40,096 nt of DNA from Microbacterium paludicola (GCF_015235415.1 NZ_JADGLL010000024.1:1-40096), one strand, 5' to 3'; shown: positions 26,978-36,624, counted from the stretch's first letter. Made by a program: numbers and translations. Notes: a model not told the origin generated them from the letters alone.

Positions 26978-27514
26978 TTACTTACCAGCCTTTCCGGCCT
27001 TGCGACGCACGACCTCGCCCGCGTAGCGGACACCCTTGCCTTTGTACGGCTCAGGCTTGCGGATCTTGCGGATGTTGGCGGCGGTCTCACCGACGGCCTG
27101 CTTGTCGATGCCGCTCACGGTGAGCTTGTTGTTGCCCTCGACGGTGAGCGTGATGCCGGCCGGCGGCTCGACGGTGACGGGGTGCGAGAAGCCCAGAGCG
27201 AACTCGACAGCCGAGCCCTTCTGCGCCACGCGGTAACCGGTGCCGACGACCTCGAGGCCCTTGGTGTAGCCCTCGGTCACGCCGATGATGTTGTTGTTGA
27301 TCAGGGTGCGCGTGAGCCCGTGCAGCGAACGCGACTCGCGCTCGTCGTCGGGGCGGGTGACGAGAACCTGGTTCTCCTCGACCTTGACCTCGAGGGGCTT
27401 GGCCACGGTGAGCGACAGCTCGCCCTTGGGGCCCTTCACGGCAACCTGCTGCCCGTCGACCGTCACAGTGACGCCGGCGGGGATGTCAATGGGAAGACGT
27501 CCAATACGCGACAT
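26978..27514 (-). CDS. rplF: 50S ribosomal protein L6
   Basis: 178 residues. Two repeated alpha/beta domains: [45 protein letters not shown], then [12 protein letters not shown] and the conserved C terminus [20 protein letters not shown]. 6 bp after rpsH. Confidence 0.98.
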   Translation of the reverse strand: MSRIGRLPIDIPAGVTVTVDGQQVAVKGPKGELSLTVAKPLEVKVEENQVLVTRPDDERESRSLHGLTRTLINNNIIGVTEGYTKGLEVVGTGYRVAQKGSAVEFALGFSHPVTVEPPAGITLTVEGNNKLTVSGIDKQAVGETAANIRKIRKPEPYKGKGVRYAGEVVRRKAGKAGK

Positions 27515-27520
27515 GAGTGA

Positions 27521-27919
27521 TCACCACACGTAGGCGAGAACTTCTCCGCCCACGCCCTTCTGCTCAGCCTGACGGTCGGTGAGAAGACCGGAGGAGGTGG
27601 ACAGGATGGCGACACCCAGGCCACCGAGGACCGTGGGGAGCTCGGTCGACTTCGCGTACACGCGGAGGCCGGGCTTCGAGACGCGCTTGATGCCGGCGAT
27701 CGACCGCTCGCGGTTCGGGCCGTACTTCAGCGTCATCGTGAGGGTCTTGCCGACACGAGCGTCGGTCTCCTCCCACGAGGCGATGTAGCCCTCGCGCTTG
27801 AGGATCTCCGCGATGTGCGTCTTGAGCTTGCTCGACGGCAGCGACACGGAGTCGTGGTGCGCCGAGTTCGCATTGCGCAGACGGGTCAGCATGTCTGCGA
27901 CCGGGTCTGTCATGGTCAT
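27521..27919 (-). CDS. rpsH: 30S ribosomal protein S8
   Basis: 132 residues. [81 protein letters not shown]8 binds 16S helix 21 and represses the spc operon in E. coli. It has a strong Shine-Dalgarno (AAAAAAGGAC) and a ~229-bp upstream gap with a large repeat hairpin. rpsN is not found between it and rplE. Confidence 0.97.
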   Translation of the reverse strand: MTMTDPVADMLTRLRNANSAHHDSVSLPSSKLKTHIAEILKREGYIASWEETDARVGKTLTMTLKYGPNRERSIAGIKRVSKPGLRVYAKSTELPTVLGGLGVAILSTSSGLLTDRQAEQKGVGGEVLAYVW

Positions 27920-28003
27920 ATGACTTGTCCTTTTTTCATGAGGTTTCGGCTGCCGTTACACGACAGACGACCTTCACTGAATGATCCGTATTCAGTTGTG
28001 GCT

Positions 28004-28107
28004 GCGTTTCGACTCGGTCGCTTCGCTCCCTCGCTCAACGAACAAGGGGAGTGGAGAAGGTCTCCCCACTCCCCTGTTCGTTGAGCGAGCGAAGCGAGTC
28101 GAAACGC
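28004..28107. repeat. 104-bp SERSESKR-type hairpin between rplE and rpsH
   Basis: Left arm GCGTTTCGACTCGGTCGCTT onward to CTCGCTCAACGAACAAGGGG; right arm CCCCTGTTCGTTGAGCGAGC onward to GCGAGTCGAAACGC. The stem continues inward through GGGGAGTGG / CCCACTCCCC to a short AGG-type loop, making a nearly continuous stem of about 45-50 bp. A further small hairpin ACTGAAT / ATTCAGT lies at 27976-27996. Confidence 0.92.
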
Positions 28108-28118
28108 ACAAACGCTCG

Positions 28119-28124
28119 ATCTTA
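28119..28124 (-). promoter_or_regulatory. Possible -10 box upstream of the rpsH hairpin
   Basis: TAAGAT on the minus strand, 25 bp after the rplE stop, without a clear -35. Would give rpsH onward its own transcript with the repeat hairpin in a ~190-nt leader. Confidence 0.3.
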
Positions 28125-28148
28125 CCGCAGACCGACCTGTGAGTCGGC

Positions 28149-28736
28149 TCAGGCCTGCTGGTCCTCGTTGCGGAACGGGAAGCCGAGGTGACGGAGAAGC
28201 GCACGGCCCTCGTCATCCGTCTTCGCCGTGGTCACGACGGTGATGTCGAAACCGCGGACGCGGTCGATCTTGTCCTGGTTGATCTCGTGGAACACCGACT
28301 GCTCCTGGAGACCGAAGGTGTAGTTGCCGTTGCCGTCGAACTGCTTGCCCGACAGACCGCGGAAGTCGCGGATGCGGGGCAGGGCGAGCGAGACGAGGCG
28401 GTCCACGAACTCCCACGCGCGGTCACCGCGGAGGGTGACGTGCGCGCCGATGGCCTGACCCTCGCGCAGCTTGAACTGCGCGATCGACTTCTTCGCCTTG
28501 GTGACGACGGGCTTCTGACCCGTGATCGCGGTGAGGTCGGCGACCGCACCCTCGATGACCTTGGAGTCGCGAGCTGCCTCGCCGACACCGGTGTTGACGA
28601 CGACCTTGACCAGGCCAGGGATCTGCATGACGTTGTCGTAGCCGAACTCGTCCTGCAGCTTCTGACGGATCTGGTCGCGGTAGACCTGCTTCAGGCGCGG
28701 CTGGATTTTGCCAGCCTGCGCGTCAATGGTGCTCAC
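28149..28736 (-). CDS. rplE: 50S ribosomal protein L5
   Basis: 195 residues. [80 protein letters not shown] and the end [16 protein letters not shown]. Binds 5S rRNA. 2 bp after rplX. The usual next gene, rpsN, is missing. Confidence 0.98.
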   Translation of the reverse strand: MSTIDAQAGKIQPRLKQVYRDQIRQKLQDEFGYDNVMQIPGLVKVVVNTGVGEAARDSKVIEGAVADLTAITGQKPVVTKAKKSIAQFKLREGQAIGAHVTLRGDRAWEFVDRLVSLALPRIRDFRGLSGKQFDGNGNYTFGLQEQSVFHEINQDKIDRVRGFDITVVTTAKTDDEGRALLRHLGFPFRNEDQQA

Positions 28737-28738
28737 TG

Positions 28739-29098
28739 TCAGATGTCCTTACCAGACTTCTTCGCGACGCGAACGCGAACAGTCTTCTTGACGCCGTCCT
28801 TGACCTGCTCCTCCACGCGGAAGCCGACGCGGGTCGGCTTCTTCGAGTCGGGGTCGACGAGCGCGACGTTGGAAATGTGGATGGGGGCCTCGTACGTCTC
28901 GATGCCACCGGTCTTCGTGCCGCGCTGCGTCTGGCCGATCCGGTTGTGCTTCGTGATGTAGTTGACGCCCTCGACGACGACACGCTGGCCGCCGTCGATG
29001 ACCTCGAGGACCTTGCCCTGCTTGCCGCGGTCTCCGCCGCGGTCCTGCTTGGCTCCGGTGATGACCTGGACCAGGTCACCCTTCTTGATCTTCGCCAT
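28739..29098 (-). CDS. rplX: 50S ribosomal protein L24
   Basis: 119 residues. KOW motif [20 protein letters not shown] and [10 protein letters not shown] near the N terminus, then [32 protein letters not shown] and KPTRVGFRV. Slightly longer than E. coli L24. 3 bp after rplN. Confidence 0.97.
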   Translation of the reverse strand: MAKIKKGDLVQVITGAKQDRGGDRGKQGKVLEVIDGGQRVVVEGVNYITKHNRIGQTQRGTKTGGIETYEAPIHISNVALVDPDSKKPTRVGFRVEEQVKDGVKKTVRVRVAKKSGKDI

Positions 29099-29101
29099 GG
29101 G

Positions 29102-29470
29102 TTACAGCACCTCCGGGGCGAGCGAGACGATCTTCATGAACTTGCGGTCACGAAGCTCGCGGCCGACCGGGCCGAAGATGCGGGTGCCGCGGGGCTCCCC
29201 GTCGTTCTTCAGGATGACGGCGGCGTTCTCGTCGAACTTGATGTACGAGCCGTCAGAACGGCGCGTCTGCTTCACGGTGCGGACGACGACCGCCTTGACG
29301 ACGTCGCCCTTCTTGACGTTGCCGCCCGGGATCGCGTCCTTGACCGTCGCGACGATGGTGTCGCCCACGCCCGCGTAACGGCGGTTCGAACCACCGAGAA
29401 CGCGGATGGTGAGCAGCTCCTTCGCGCCGGTGTTGTCGGCGACCTTGAGGCGGGACTCAGTCTGGATCAC
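29102..29470 (-). CDS. rplN: 50S ribosomal protein L14
   Basis: 122 residues, exact family length. [77 protein letters not shown]. The start overlaps the rpsQ stop (ATGA). In E. coli it opens the spc operon; here no gap separates it from the S10 genes. Confidence 0.98.
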   Translation of the reverse strand: MIQTESRLKVADNTGAKELLTIRVLGGSNRRYAGVGDTIVATVKDAIPGGNVKKGDVVKAVVVRTVKQTRRSDGSYIKFDENAAVILKNDGEPRGTRIFGPVGRELRDRKFMKIVSLAPEVL

Positions 29471-29775
29471 TTGGCCTTCTCCAGGATCTCAACCAGACGC
29501 CAGCGCTTGGTGGCGCTGAGCGGACGGGTCTCGTTGATGAGGACGAGGTCGCCGATGCCGGCGGTGTTGTTCTCGTCGTGCGCCTTGAGCTTGCTCGTGC
29601 GACGGATGACCTTGCCGTAGAGGGGGTGCTTAACGCGGTCCTCGACCTCGACGACGATCGTCTTGTCCATCTTGTCGCTCACGACGTAGCCGCGGACCGA
29701 CTTGCGGTAACCACGGGCGTCGGCGTCGCGCACGTCGTGCTCGGCGTGCTCCACAGCCTTCTTCTCGGTGGCCAT
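29467..29775 (-). CDS. rpsQ: 30S ribosomal protein S17
   Basis: 102 residues from ATG 29775. Core starts [20 protein letters not shown] (residue ~24), then [20 protein letters not shown] and [21 protein letters not shown] prefer the ATG that shares a base with the rpmC stop (TGATG) over the adjacent upstream GTG, as this matches the other junctions in the cluster. Confidence 0.96.
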   Translation of the reverse strand: MATEKKAVEHAEHDVRDADARGYRKSVRGYVVSDKMDKTIVVEVEDRVKHPLYGKVIRRTSKLKAHDENNTAGIGDLVLINETRPLSATKRWRLVEILEKAK

Positions 29776-30080
29776 CACTCAGCCTCTCCTTCGGCGGCCG
29801 GAGTCTCGTCCGACTTCTTCGCCTTGCTCTTCTTGGCCTTCACCTCGACCGGAGCGGGCGTGGCACGGATGCCCAGCTCGCGCTCGCGGATCACGGTGTA
29901 GAGACGCGCGATGTCGCGCTTCACGGCGCGGATGCGGCCGTGGCTCTCGAGCTGGCCGGTGGCCGACTGGAAGCGCAGGTTGAACAGCTCTTCCTTGGCC
30001 TTGCGCAGCTCCTCGACGAGGCGCTGGTCCTCGAACGTGTCGAGCTCGCTCGTGGCGAGCTCCTTGGTGCCGATCGCCAT
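29775..30080 (-). CDS. rpmC: 50S ribosomal protein L29
   Basis: 101 residues. Residues 1-75 are L29 ([57 protein letters not shown]). Residues 76-101 add a Lys-rich then acidic tail ([20 protein letters not shown]), an extension common in Actinobacteria. TAATG junction with rplP. L29 sits at the exit tunnel. Confidence 0.97.
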   Translation of the reverse strand: MAIGTKELATSELDTFEDQRLVEELRKAKEELFNLRFQSATGQLESHGRIRAVKRDIARLYTVIRERELGIRATPAPVEVKAKKSKAKKSDETPAAEGEAE

Positions 30081-30499
30081 TACGCGTCGCCCTCCTCGCG
30101 CTTGATGATGCGTGCCTTCAGAGGCAGCTTGTGAATGGCACGGGTCAGGGCCTCACGAGCGAGCTGCTCGTTGACACCGGCGACCTCGAAGAGGACGCGA
30201 CCCGGCTTGACGTTGGCGACCCACCACTCCGGCGAACCCTTACCGGAACCCATGCGGGTCTCAGCGGGCTTCTTCGTGAGCGGACGGTCGGGGTAGATGT
30301 TGATCCACACCTTTCCGCCACGCTTGATGTGACGCGTCATGGCGATACGAGCGGACTCGATCTGACGGTTCGTCACGTACGCGGGGGTGAGGGCCTGGAT
30401 GCCGAACTCGCCGAAGGAGACCTTCGTGCCACCGGTGGCCGCACCATCACGCTTGGGGTGGTGCTGCTTGCGGTACTTGACCTTGCGGGGGATGAGCAT
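30080..30499 (-). CDS. rplP: 50S ribosomal protein L16
   Basis: 139 residues. [59 protein letters not shown] and [19 protein letters not shown] are diagnostic. L16 lies near the peptidyl transferase centre. TAATG junctions with rpsC and rpmC. Confidence 0.98.
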   Translation of the reverse strand: MLIPRKVKYRKQHHPKRDGAATGGTKVSFGEFGIQALTPAYVTNRQIESARIAMTRHIKRGGKVWINIYPDRPLTKKPAETRMGSGKGSPEWWVANVKPGRVLFEVAGVNEQLAREALTRAIHKLPLKARIIKREEGDA

Positions 30500-31257
30500 T
30501 ACGCCGAAGCTCCTTCCGCCACCGGTGCCTGAGCGTCGTCACGACGCGGGCCACGGCGGCCGCCACGGTCGCGGTCACGGGCGGGCTTCATGTTGGCCTG
30601 CTCGCGCGCGAGTTCCTTGTTGGTGAGATCGCCCTTGTAGATCCAGACCTTCACGCCGATGCGGCCGAAGGTGGTCTTGGCCTCGTAGAAGCCGTAGTCG
30701 ATGTTCGCGCGCAGCGTGTGCAGCGGCACACGACCCTCGCGGTAGAACTCCGAACGCGACATCTCCGCGCCGCCGAGGCGGCCCGAGACCTGGATCCGGA
30801 CGCCCTTGGCGCCGGCGCGCTGGGCACCCTGCAGGCCCTTGCGCATCGCGCGGCGGAAGGCCACGCGGGCGCTGAGCTGCTCGGCGACGCCCTGGGCGAC
30901 GAGCTGAGCGTCGGCCTCGGGGTTCTTCACCTCGAGGATGTTCAGCTGGATCTGCTTGCCGGTGAGCTTCTCGAGCTCGCCGCGGATGCGCTCGGCCTCC
31001 GCGCCACGACGACCGATCACGATGCCCGGGCGGGCGGTGTGGATGTCGACGCGGACGCGGTCACGAGTGCGCTCGATCTCGATGCGGCTGACGCCGGCAC
31101 GGTCGAGGTTCGTCTGCAGCAGCTTGCGGATGCGGATGTCCTCGGCCACGTAGTCGGCGTAACGCTGACCAGGCTTCGTCGAGTCCGCGAACCAGCGCGA
31201 AACGTGATCGGTGGTGATGCCGAGGCGGAAGCCGTACGGGTTGACCTTCTGACCCAT
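30499..31257 (-). CDS. rpsC: 30S ribosomal protein S3
   Basis: 252 residues. [22 protein letters not shown] domain with [17 protein letters not shown]-terminal domain with [20 protein letters not shown] and [18 protein letters not shown]. The last ~30 residues form an Arg/Asp/Gly-rich tail ([15 protein letters not shown]). Part of the mRNA entry channel. TAATG junction with rplV. Confidence 0.98.
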   Translation of the reverse strand: MGQKVNPYGFRLGITTDHVSRWFADSTKPGQRYADYVAEDIRIRKLLQTNLDRAGVSRIEIERTRDRVRVDIHTARPGIVIGRRGAEAERIRGELEKLTGKQIQLNILEVKNPEADAQLVAQGVAEQLSARVAFRRAMRKGLQGAQRAGAKGVRIQVSGRLGGAEMSRSEFYREGRVPLHTLRANIDYGFYEAKTTFGRIGVKVWIYKGDLTNKELAREQANMKPARDRDRGGRRGPRRDDAQAPVAEGASA

Positions 31258-31652
31258 TAGTTGCTCGCCTTCTTCTTGTCGCCGGCAGCGGTCTCAGCGA
31301 CCTCCGGCGTCGAGAGCACGACCGTGATGTGGCTCGTGCGCTTCTTGATCTGGAACGCGCGGCCCTGTGCGCGGGGGCGGAAACGCTTCAGCGTCGTGCC
31401 CTCGTCCACATAGGCGTTCTTGACGAACAGGTCCTGCGAGTTCAGGTACTCGCCGTCCTTGTCGGCCTTCACCTGGGCGTTGGCCATGGCCGACTCCACA
31501 AGCTTGAAGATCGGCTCGGAAGCCGTCTGCGGCGCGAACTTCAGGATGGCGAGGGCCTCCTCGGCCTGCTTGCCCTTGATGAGCGCGATGACGCGACGAG
31601 CCTTCTGAGGGGTCACGCGGATGTGTCGCACACGTGCGATGGACTCCACCAT
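31257..31652 (-). CDS. rplV: 50S ribosomal protein L22
   Basis: 131 residues. [39 protein letters not shown], and the tunnel-lining hairpin [19 protein letters not shown]. The ATG at 31652 has a long purine Shine-Dalgarno (GAGGAGAGAG). Frames reaching upstream are shadows of rpsS. The C-terminal ~15 residues ([12 protein letters not shown]) are an extension. Confidence 0.97.
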   Translation of the reverse strand: MVESIARVRHIRVTPQKARRVIALIKGKQAEEALAILKFAPQTASEPIFKLVESAMANAQVKADKDGEYLNSQDLFVKNAYVDEGTTLKRFRPRAQGRAFQIKKRTSHITVVLSTPEVAETAAGDKKKASN

Positions 31653-31674
31653 TTCTCTCTCCTCCTCAGTCGCC

Positions 31675-31956
31675 TTAGCGGCGACGGCCCTTCTTGTCGT
31701 CCTTCTCATGGCCGCGGAAGGTGCGGGTGGGCGCGAACTCGCCCAGCTTGTGGCCGACAAGCGTCTCCGTGACGAACACGGGGATGTGCTTGCGACCGTC
31801 GTGAACCGCGATGGTGTGTCCCAGCATTGCGGGGATGATCATCGAGCGGCGCGACCACGTCTTGATGACGTTCTTGGTGCCGGCTTCGTTCTGCGAGACA
31901 ACCTTGCGCAGCAGGTGCTCGTCGACGAAGGGGCCCTTCTTCAGACTGCGGGGCAT
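31675..31956 (-). CDS. rpsS: 30S ribosomal protein S19
   Basis: 93 residues. [52 protein letters not shown] (here [20 protein letters not shown]), [20 protein letters not shown]. Normal S19 in every respect. 11 bp after rplB. Confidence 0.98.
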   Translation of the reverse strand: MPRSLKKGPFVDEHLLRKVVSQNEAGTKNVIKTWSRRSMIIPAMLGHTIAVHDGRKHIPVFVTETLVGHKLGEFAPTRTFRGHEKDDKKGRRR

Positions 31957-31967
31957 CTTCTTTACTC

Positions 31968-32807
<840 letters not shown>

Positions 32808-32829
32808 GTTCTCTCTTCCTCCCCGACCG

Positions 32830-33129
32830 TCAGCCGACTGCCGTGAAGATGTCGATGGTGCCCGACTTGAGCGTCACGATGGCGCGCTTGGTGTCCTTGC
32901 GCTTGCCGGTGCCGAAGCGGGTGCGGCGGGCCTTGCCGACGCGGTTGATCGTGTTGACCGAAGCCACCTGCACGCCGAAGATCTTCTCGATGGCGAGCTT
33001 GATCTCGGTCTTGTTCGAACGGGGGTCCACGATGAACGTGTACTTGCCCTCGTCGATCAGGCCGTAGCTCTTCTCCGAGACGACGGGCTTCAGGATGACG
33101 TCGCGCGGGTCCTTCTGGACGGCGGTCAT
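32830..33129 (-). CDS. rplW: 50S ribosomal protein L23
   Basis: 99 residues. [61 protein letters not shown]23 forms the chaperone and SRP docking site at the tunnel exit. Start overlaps the rplD stop (ATGA). Confidence 0.97.
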   Translation of the reverse strand: MTAVQKDPRDVILKPVVSEKSYGLIDEGKYTFIVDPRSNKTEIKLAIEKIFGVQVASVNTINRVGKARRTRFGTGKRKDTKRAIVTLKSGTIDIFTAVG

Positions 33130-33785
33130 GCGGAGACCTCCTCAGTGGCGCCGACCTTCTGCGCGATGAACGCGTCGATGGCGGCCTTGGTGAAGACGAT
33201 GTCGTCCGAGACGAGCACGTCGTAGGCGTTGAGCTGGTCGGCCATCAGGACGTGGACGTAACCGAGGTTGCGCACGCTGAGGTAGCCGAAGTCGTCCTCG
33301 CGGTCGAGCACGACGAGCACGTTCTTGGCAGGGGACACCGTCGCGAGGAAGGAGGCCGCGGCCTTGGTCGAGGGCTCGGTCACACCGAACGACTCGACGA
33401 CGTGGATGCGCTCGCCCCGGAAGCGGTCGCTGAGCGCGCCCGCGAGGGCGGCGGCGATCATCTTCTTGGGGGTGCGCTGCGAGTAGTCGCGCGGCTTCGG
33501 GCCGTGGACGATGCCACCGCCGGTCATGTGCGGCGCACGGATCGAGCCCTGACGGGCGTTACCCGTGCCCTTCTGCTTGAAGGGCTTGCGGCCGGCGCCC
33601 GAGACCTCACCGCGACGCTTGGTCGAGTGGGTGCCCTGGCGAGCCGCCGCGAGCTGCGCGACGACGACCTGGTGGATCAGCGGGATGTTCGTCTTGGCGT
33701 CGAACACCGAGGCGGGCAGGTCGACGGAGCCGACCTTCTTGCCGTCAGTGCCCAGGACGTCCAGAGCGAGAGTCGAGTCAGTCAT
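33126..33785 (-). CDS. rplD: 50S ribosomal protein L4
   Basis: 219 residues. [20 protein letters not shown], the basic tunnel loop [20 protein letters not shown] and [10 protein letters not shown], then [20 protein letters not shown]. In E. coli L4 also represses the S10 operon via its leader; whether that happens here is unknown, but a long structured leader is present at 34773-35004. Confidence 0.98.
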   Translation of the reverse strand: MTDSTLALDVLGTDGKKVGSVDLPASVFDAKTNIPLIHQVVVAQLAAARQGTHSTKRRGEVSGAGRKPFKQKGTGNARQGSIRAPHMTGGGIVHGPKPRDYSQRTPKKMIAAALAGALSDRFRGERIHVVESFGVTEPSTKAAASFLATVSPAKNVLVVLDREDDFGYLSVRNLGYVHVLMADQLNAYDVLVSDDIVFTKAAIDAFIAQKVGATEEVSA

Positions 33786-33790
33786 CTAAC

Positions 33791-34450
33791 TCAGGCCCCC
33801 TTCACTGCGTTGCGGACGTACACGGTGCGGCCGCGCGCGCCGGGGACGGCGCCCTTGACGAGCAGCAGACCCTTCTCGGCGTCGACGGCGTGAACCGTGA
33901 GGTTGAGGACGGTCACGCGCTCGGCGCCCATACGGCCGGCCATGCGCATTCCCTTGAAGACGCGGCTCGGGGTCGACGATGCGCCGATCGAACCGGGCTT
34001 GCGGTGGTTGCGGTGTGCACCGTGCGAAGCCGAGACGCCCTTGAAGTTGTGGCGCTTCATGACACCGGCGGTGCCCTTGCCCTTGCTCGTGCCGACGACG
34101 TCGACGAGCTGGCCGGCCTCGAAGGTGCCGTCGACCGTCAGCTCCTGACCGAGTGCGTACTCGGCGGCGTCGGCGGTGCGGATCTCCGCGAGGTGGCGGC
34201 GCGGCGTGACGCCGGCAGCCTCGAAGTGGCCCGAGAGCGGCTTGTTCACCTTGCGCGGGTCGATGGCGCCGGCGGCGATCTGGATGGCCGAGTAGCCGTC
34301 CTTCTCCGCCGTGCGGACCTGGGTGACCACGTTCGGCGCGAGCTCGATCACCGTGACGGGGATGAGCTTGCCGTTCTCGTTCCAGACCTGGGTCATGCCG
34401 AGCTTGGTGCCCAGCAGGCCCTTCGAAATCTTGTTGTTGATGTCAGCCAT
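33791..34450 (-). CDS. rplC: 50S ribosomal protein L3
   Basis: 219 residues. [39 protein letters not shown], the loop near the peptidyl transferase centre [20 protein letters not shown], and [20 protein letters not shown]. 5 bp before rplD, 13 bp after rpsJ. Confidence 0.98.
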   Translation of the reverse strand: MADINNKISKGLLGTKLGMTQVWNENGKLIPVTVIELAPNVVTQVRTAEKDGYSAIQIAAGAIDPRKVNKPLSGHFEAAGVTPRRHLAEIRTADAAEYALGQELTVDGTFEAGQLVDVVGTSKGKGTAGVMKRHNFKGVSASHGAHRNHRKPGSIGASSTPSRVFKGMRMAGRMGAERVTVLNLTVHAVDAEKGLLLVKGAVPGARGRTVYVRNAVKGA

Positions 34451-34463
34451 GTCGAACCCGCCC

Positions 34464-34772
34464 TCAGAGCTTGATCTCGATGTTGACGTCGGCCGGGAGG
34501 TCGAGTCGCATGAGCGAGTCGACGGCCTTCGGCGTCGGGTCCACGATGTCGATGAGGCGCTTGTGCGTGCGCATCTCGAAGTGCTCGCGGCTGTCCTTGT
34601 ACTTGTGGGGCGAACGGATCACGGCGATCACGTTCTTCTCGGTCGGAAGCGGCACCGGGCCGACGACCTGGGCGCCCGCTCGGGTCACCGTGTCGACGAT
34701 CTTGCGCGCCGACGAGTCGATGATCTCGTGGTCATACGACTTCAGGCGAATGCGGATCTTCTGTCCCGCCAT
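34464..34772 (-). CDS. rpsJ: 30S ribosomal protein S10
   Basis: 102 residues. [60 protein letters not shown], and the end [11 protein letters not shown]. An in-frame ATG four codons upstream exists (34784), but [11 protein letters not shown] is the usual actinobacterial start. First gene of the ribosomal run. S10 is also the NusG/NusB contact (NusE) in transcription. Confidence 0.97.
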   Translation of the reverse strand: MAGQKIRIRLKSYDHEIIDSSARKIVDTVTRAGAQVVGPVPLPTEKNVIAVIRSPHKYKDSREHFEMRTHKRLIDIVDPTPKAVDSLMRLDLPADVNIEIKL

Positions 34773-35004
34773 TTGTCTGCTCATCTCTCTTCACGCGTCA
34801 TACCTCTGGGGCATTGGACGCACGTACCCTCCGGAAACCCTTCGGGCCAGTTTTCACATGTCAGTCCACGCGCACAGAGATAGACCCTGCCCAGTGGTGT
34901 GTGATTTCGTTCTCCTGCCCGCGGCCCAGACTGTGGTCTGTGCACTGCCCTGGCAGTGATCCCGCGCAGTCCTCCCTTGGGGAGCGCACGCGGAAATGTG
35001 GAAC
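34773..35004 (-). promoter_or_regulatory. Structured leader of the S10 operon
   Basis: About 230 nt from the predicted start site to rpsJ. It contains two adjacent perfect hairpins: CAGAC-TGTG-GTCTG (34927-34940) and CACTGCC-CT-GGCAGTG (34943-34958). The rest of the gap shows no gene. A regulatory role is inferred only from length and structure. Confidence 0.45.
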
Positions 35005-35010
35005 TTGTCT

Positions 35011-35040
35011 ATTCTGCCATCCCCGGGGTCGTATCGGCAA
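35011..35040 (-). promoter_or_regulatory. Promoter of the S10 operon
   Basis: Minus-strand -35 TTGCCG (35035-35040), 18-bp spacer, -10 CAGAAT (35011-35016) followed by AGACA. The -35 is identical to that of infA. Confidence 0.6.
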
Positions 35041-35117
35041 CCCGGGCGTGTCGCGCCCCGATCCCCGGAATCCCGCGGCTCTCCGGCCGCCTGTCGGCGC
35101 CCTCCCAGGCTCCAGAA

Positions 35118-35185
35118 CCGAAGAGATCCGCACTGCCGAACACGGATCCGGGTGGTTCGGGGTTCGGATGTGCGGATCTCTTCGG
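35118..35185. repeat. Large palindrome between the transglycosylase-like gene and the S10 promoter
   Basis: Left arm CCGAAGAGATCCGCAC then TG then CCGAAC (35118-35141); right arm GTTCGG then AT then GTGCGGATCTCTTCGG (35162-35185). 22 of 24 positions pair around a 20-nt loop. Unrelated to the two other repeat families here. Lies 42 bp after the stop of the 35228 gene on the minus strand and could terminate it. Confidence 0.9.
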
Positions 35186-35227
35186 AACGGCAGGCGCAGG
35201 CCGGGCCGCGGGCGACCGCGGCGCGGG

Positions 35228-36055
35228 TCAGTACCAGTTGGTGGCCTGCGAGTGGCCCCACGCGGCGCACGGAGTGCCGTAGGCGCGGGAGATGTAGTCC
35301 AGGCCCCACGCGATCTGGGTGGTCGCGTTGGTGGCCCAGTCGGCGCCGACGGTCGCCATCTTCGAGCCGGGCAGCGACTGCGGGATGCCGTAGGCGCCGC
35401 TCGAGGGGTTGGAGGCCTGGTAGTTCCAGCCGGACTCCTTGTTCCACAGCGACAGCAGGCAGCCGAACTGGTCGGCTCCCCAGCCGTAGCGCTCGGCGGC
35501 CATCGACTGCGCGGTGGCCTGCGCGCCGGCGGGGGTGTTGGCGGCGGCGAGGGCCTCGGCGGCCTTGCGCTCGGCCTCGGCCTTGCGCTGCGCCTCGCGC
35601 TTCGCCTTGGCCTTGGCCTCGGCGTCGGCCTCCTCGAGCGCGACCGTCTCGGCGACGACCTCCTGGGTGACGTGCTCGGTCTCGCGGGCCTCGCCGCGCA
35701 CCACGACGGACGGCATCCGGTCGTAGTCGGCCAGCTCGGCCACGCGGCGCTCCAGCGGCTTGGTGTCGACCTTCTCGTGGGCCTTGTCGAGCGCCTTCTC
35801 GGCGCGCGCGAGCGTCGCCTCGGCGACGGCCTGCGCTCCCGGGTCCTCGGTCGGCGCGGCGACCACGCGCGAGCGGTCGCCGTCCGGGACGGCGGCCGCC
35901 ACGGCCACCGTGCCCGACACCGCGATGGCCACGCCGAGGGCCGCGCCGATCAGGCGGCGGTGTCGGCGGGTGGCGCGCTCGCGGCGCAGCTGCGACAGGT
36001 GGTTCGCGCGGGGGAACGGGGTGAGCAGGGGCGTATCGGTGTGGTTCTGCGTCAT
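35228..36055 (-). CDS. Membrane-anchored transglycosylase-like cell-wall protein
   Basis: 275 residues. A cytoplasmic Arg-rich segment (RRERATRRHRR) precedes one hydrophobic segment, LIGAALGVAIAVSGTVAVAA (residues 36-55), then a Glu/Ala/Lys-rich helical, probably coiled-coil region (~75-175, EADAEAKAKAKREAQRKAEA). The C-terminal ~80 residues resemble the goose-lysozyme/SLT-like domain of actinobacterial secreted hydrolases: FGCLLSLWNKESGWNYQA with the likely catalytic Glu, SSGAYGIPQSLPGSKMA, IAWGLDYISRAYGTPCAAWG. Ends TNWY. It probably cleaves peptidoglycan outside the membrane. A GTG at 36094 would add 13 residues. Upstream DNA holds direct repeats suggestive of regulation. Confidence 0.85.
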   Translation of the reverse strand: MTQNHTDTPLLTPFPRANHLSQLRRERATRRHRRLIGAALGVAIAVSGTVAVAAAVPDGDRSRVVAAPTEDPGAQAVAEATLARAEKALDKAHEKVDTKPLERRVAELADYDRMPSVVVRGEARETEHVTQEVVAETVALEEADAEAKAKAKREAQRKAEAERKAAEALAAANTPAGAQATAQSMAAERYGWGADQFGCLLSLWNKESGWNYQASNPSSGAYGIPQSLPGSKMATVGADWATNATTQIAWGLDYISRAYGTPCAAWGHSQATNWY

Positions 36056-36155
36056 ACCTTGCGTTTCGATCGGGTACGCCCGCACTCGCGTCACCGCGCG
36101 GCGCCTTCGGGTGGCGGGCGCGACGAGAGCGGACCCTCCACCGTGTCCCCCGCGG

Positions 36156-36221
36156 CTGGACGGAACCCGCCCGGGGCATGGGCGTTACCTGTTCGTTACC
36201 TGACGTTCCCCTGGACGGAAC
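36156..36221 (-). promoter_or_regulatory. Direct repeats upstream of the transglycosylase-like gene
   Basis: Two copies of CTGGACGGAAC (plus strand) at 36156-36166 and 36211-36221 enclose a pair of CGTTACCTG repeats at 36183-36191 and 36194-36202, 11 bp apart, one helical turn. The GGTAACG tandem looks like an activator or repressor site, possibly for MtrA, which controls cell-wall hydrolase genes in Actinobacteria. This assignment is inference. Confidence 0.4.
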
Positions 36222-36248
36222 GGCCCTGATCCGGCCCCGGAAACGCGA

Positions 36249-36283
36249 CGAGGCCCCCGCCCCGGAAGGGGGCGAGGGCCTCG
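36249..36283 (-). terminator. Terminator after the small helical protein gene
   Basis: 15-bp stem with one mismatch, CGAGGCCCCCGCCCC / GGGGCGAGGGCCTCG, loop GGAAG, 12 bp after the stop at 36295. Confidence 0.78.
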
Positions 36284-36294
36284 CGTGACTCCGC

Positions 36295-36510
36295 TTACTC
36301 GTTGCCGACGGCGCCGTCGACGTTGTCGCGGATCTGGTCGATCTGCTCGTCGAGGTTGTCGGGCAGAACACCCTTCGCGAAGTCGGTGACCTTGTCGAGC
36401 ACCGAGTCGCTGACGCCCTCGGCCTCGGCGCTGTTCAGCGCGTCGGCGAGCTTGTCCTTGTTCTGCTCGAAGAGCTCCTTGCCCTGGTTCACGAGATCGT
36501 CGAGACCCAT
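36295..36510 (-). CDS. Small acidic helical protein (Rv0909/MT0933 antitoxin-like)
   Basis: 71 residues: MGLDDLVNQGKELFEQNKDK, then mostly amphipathic helix, ending IDQIRDNVDGAVGNE. Composition and the G-L-D/L start with K/D-rich helices resemble the actinobacterial family annotated as Rv0909/MT0933-type putative antitoxins, whose function is doubtful. No toxin gene is adjacent. Clear Shine-Dalgarno (GGGAGGGG), own promoter and own terminator, so it is a monocistronic unit. Confidence 0.8.
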   Translation of the reverse strand: MGLDDLVNQGKELFEQNKDKLADALNSAEAEGVSDSVLDKVTDFAKGVLPDNLDEQIDQIRDNVDGAVGNE

Positions 36511-36564
36511 GATTCCCCTCCCAAAGGGTTCCGGTGCGTCCGTGGAGCCGGACGCGTCCCGGCC

Positions 36565-36570
36565 ATTATG
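36565..36570 (-). promoter_or_regulatory. Extended -10 promoter of the small helical protein
   Basis: Minus strand TGTCATAATGG: TG-N plus CATAAT, an extended -10. No clear -35. Leader about 50 nt. Confidence 0.5.
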
Positions 36571-36624
36571 ACAGGAGCCCGGCTCGAGCGATACCCGCTC
36601 AGCGGGACCGTGCGGCGCGCCGGA

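Noticed and set aside
36056..36294. Possible c-di-AMP (ydaO) riboswitch upstream of the transglycosylase-like gene
   Set aside because: The gene class fits, and GGGTCCGC and ACCCGAA stretches are suggestive, but the hallmark GGGGTGAATC and CGACAGCT-ACCTCG segments are missing.
36295..36510. Toxin-antitoxin module based on the Rv0909/MT0933-like protein
   Set aside because: It is a single gene with its own promoter and terminator, and neither neighbour resembles a toxin.
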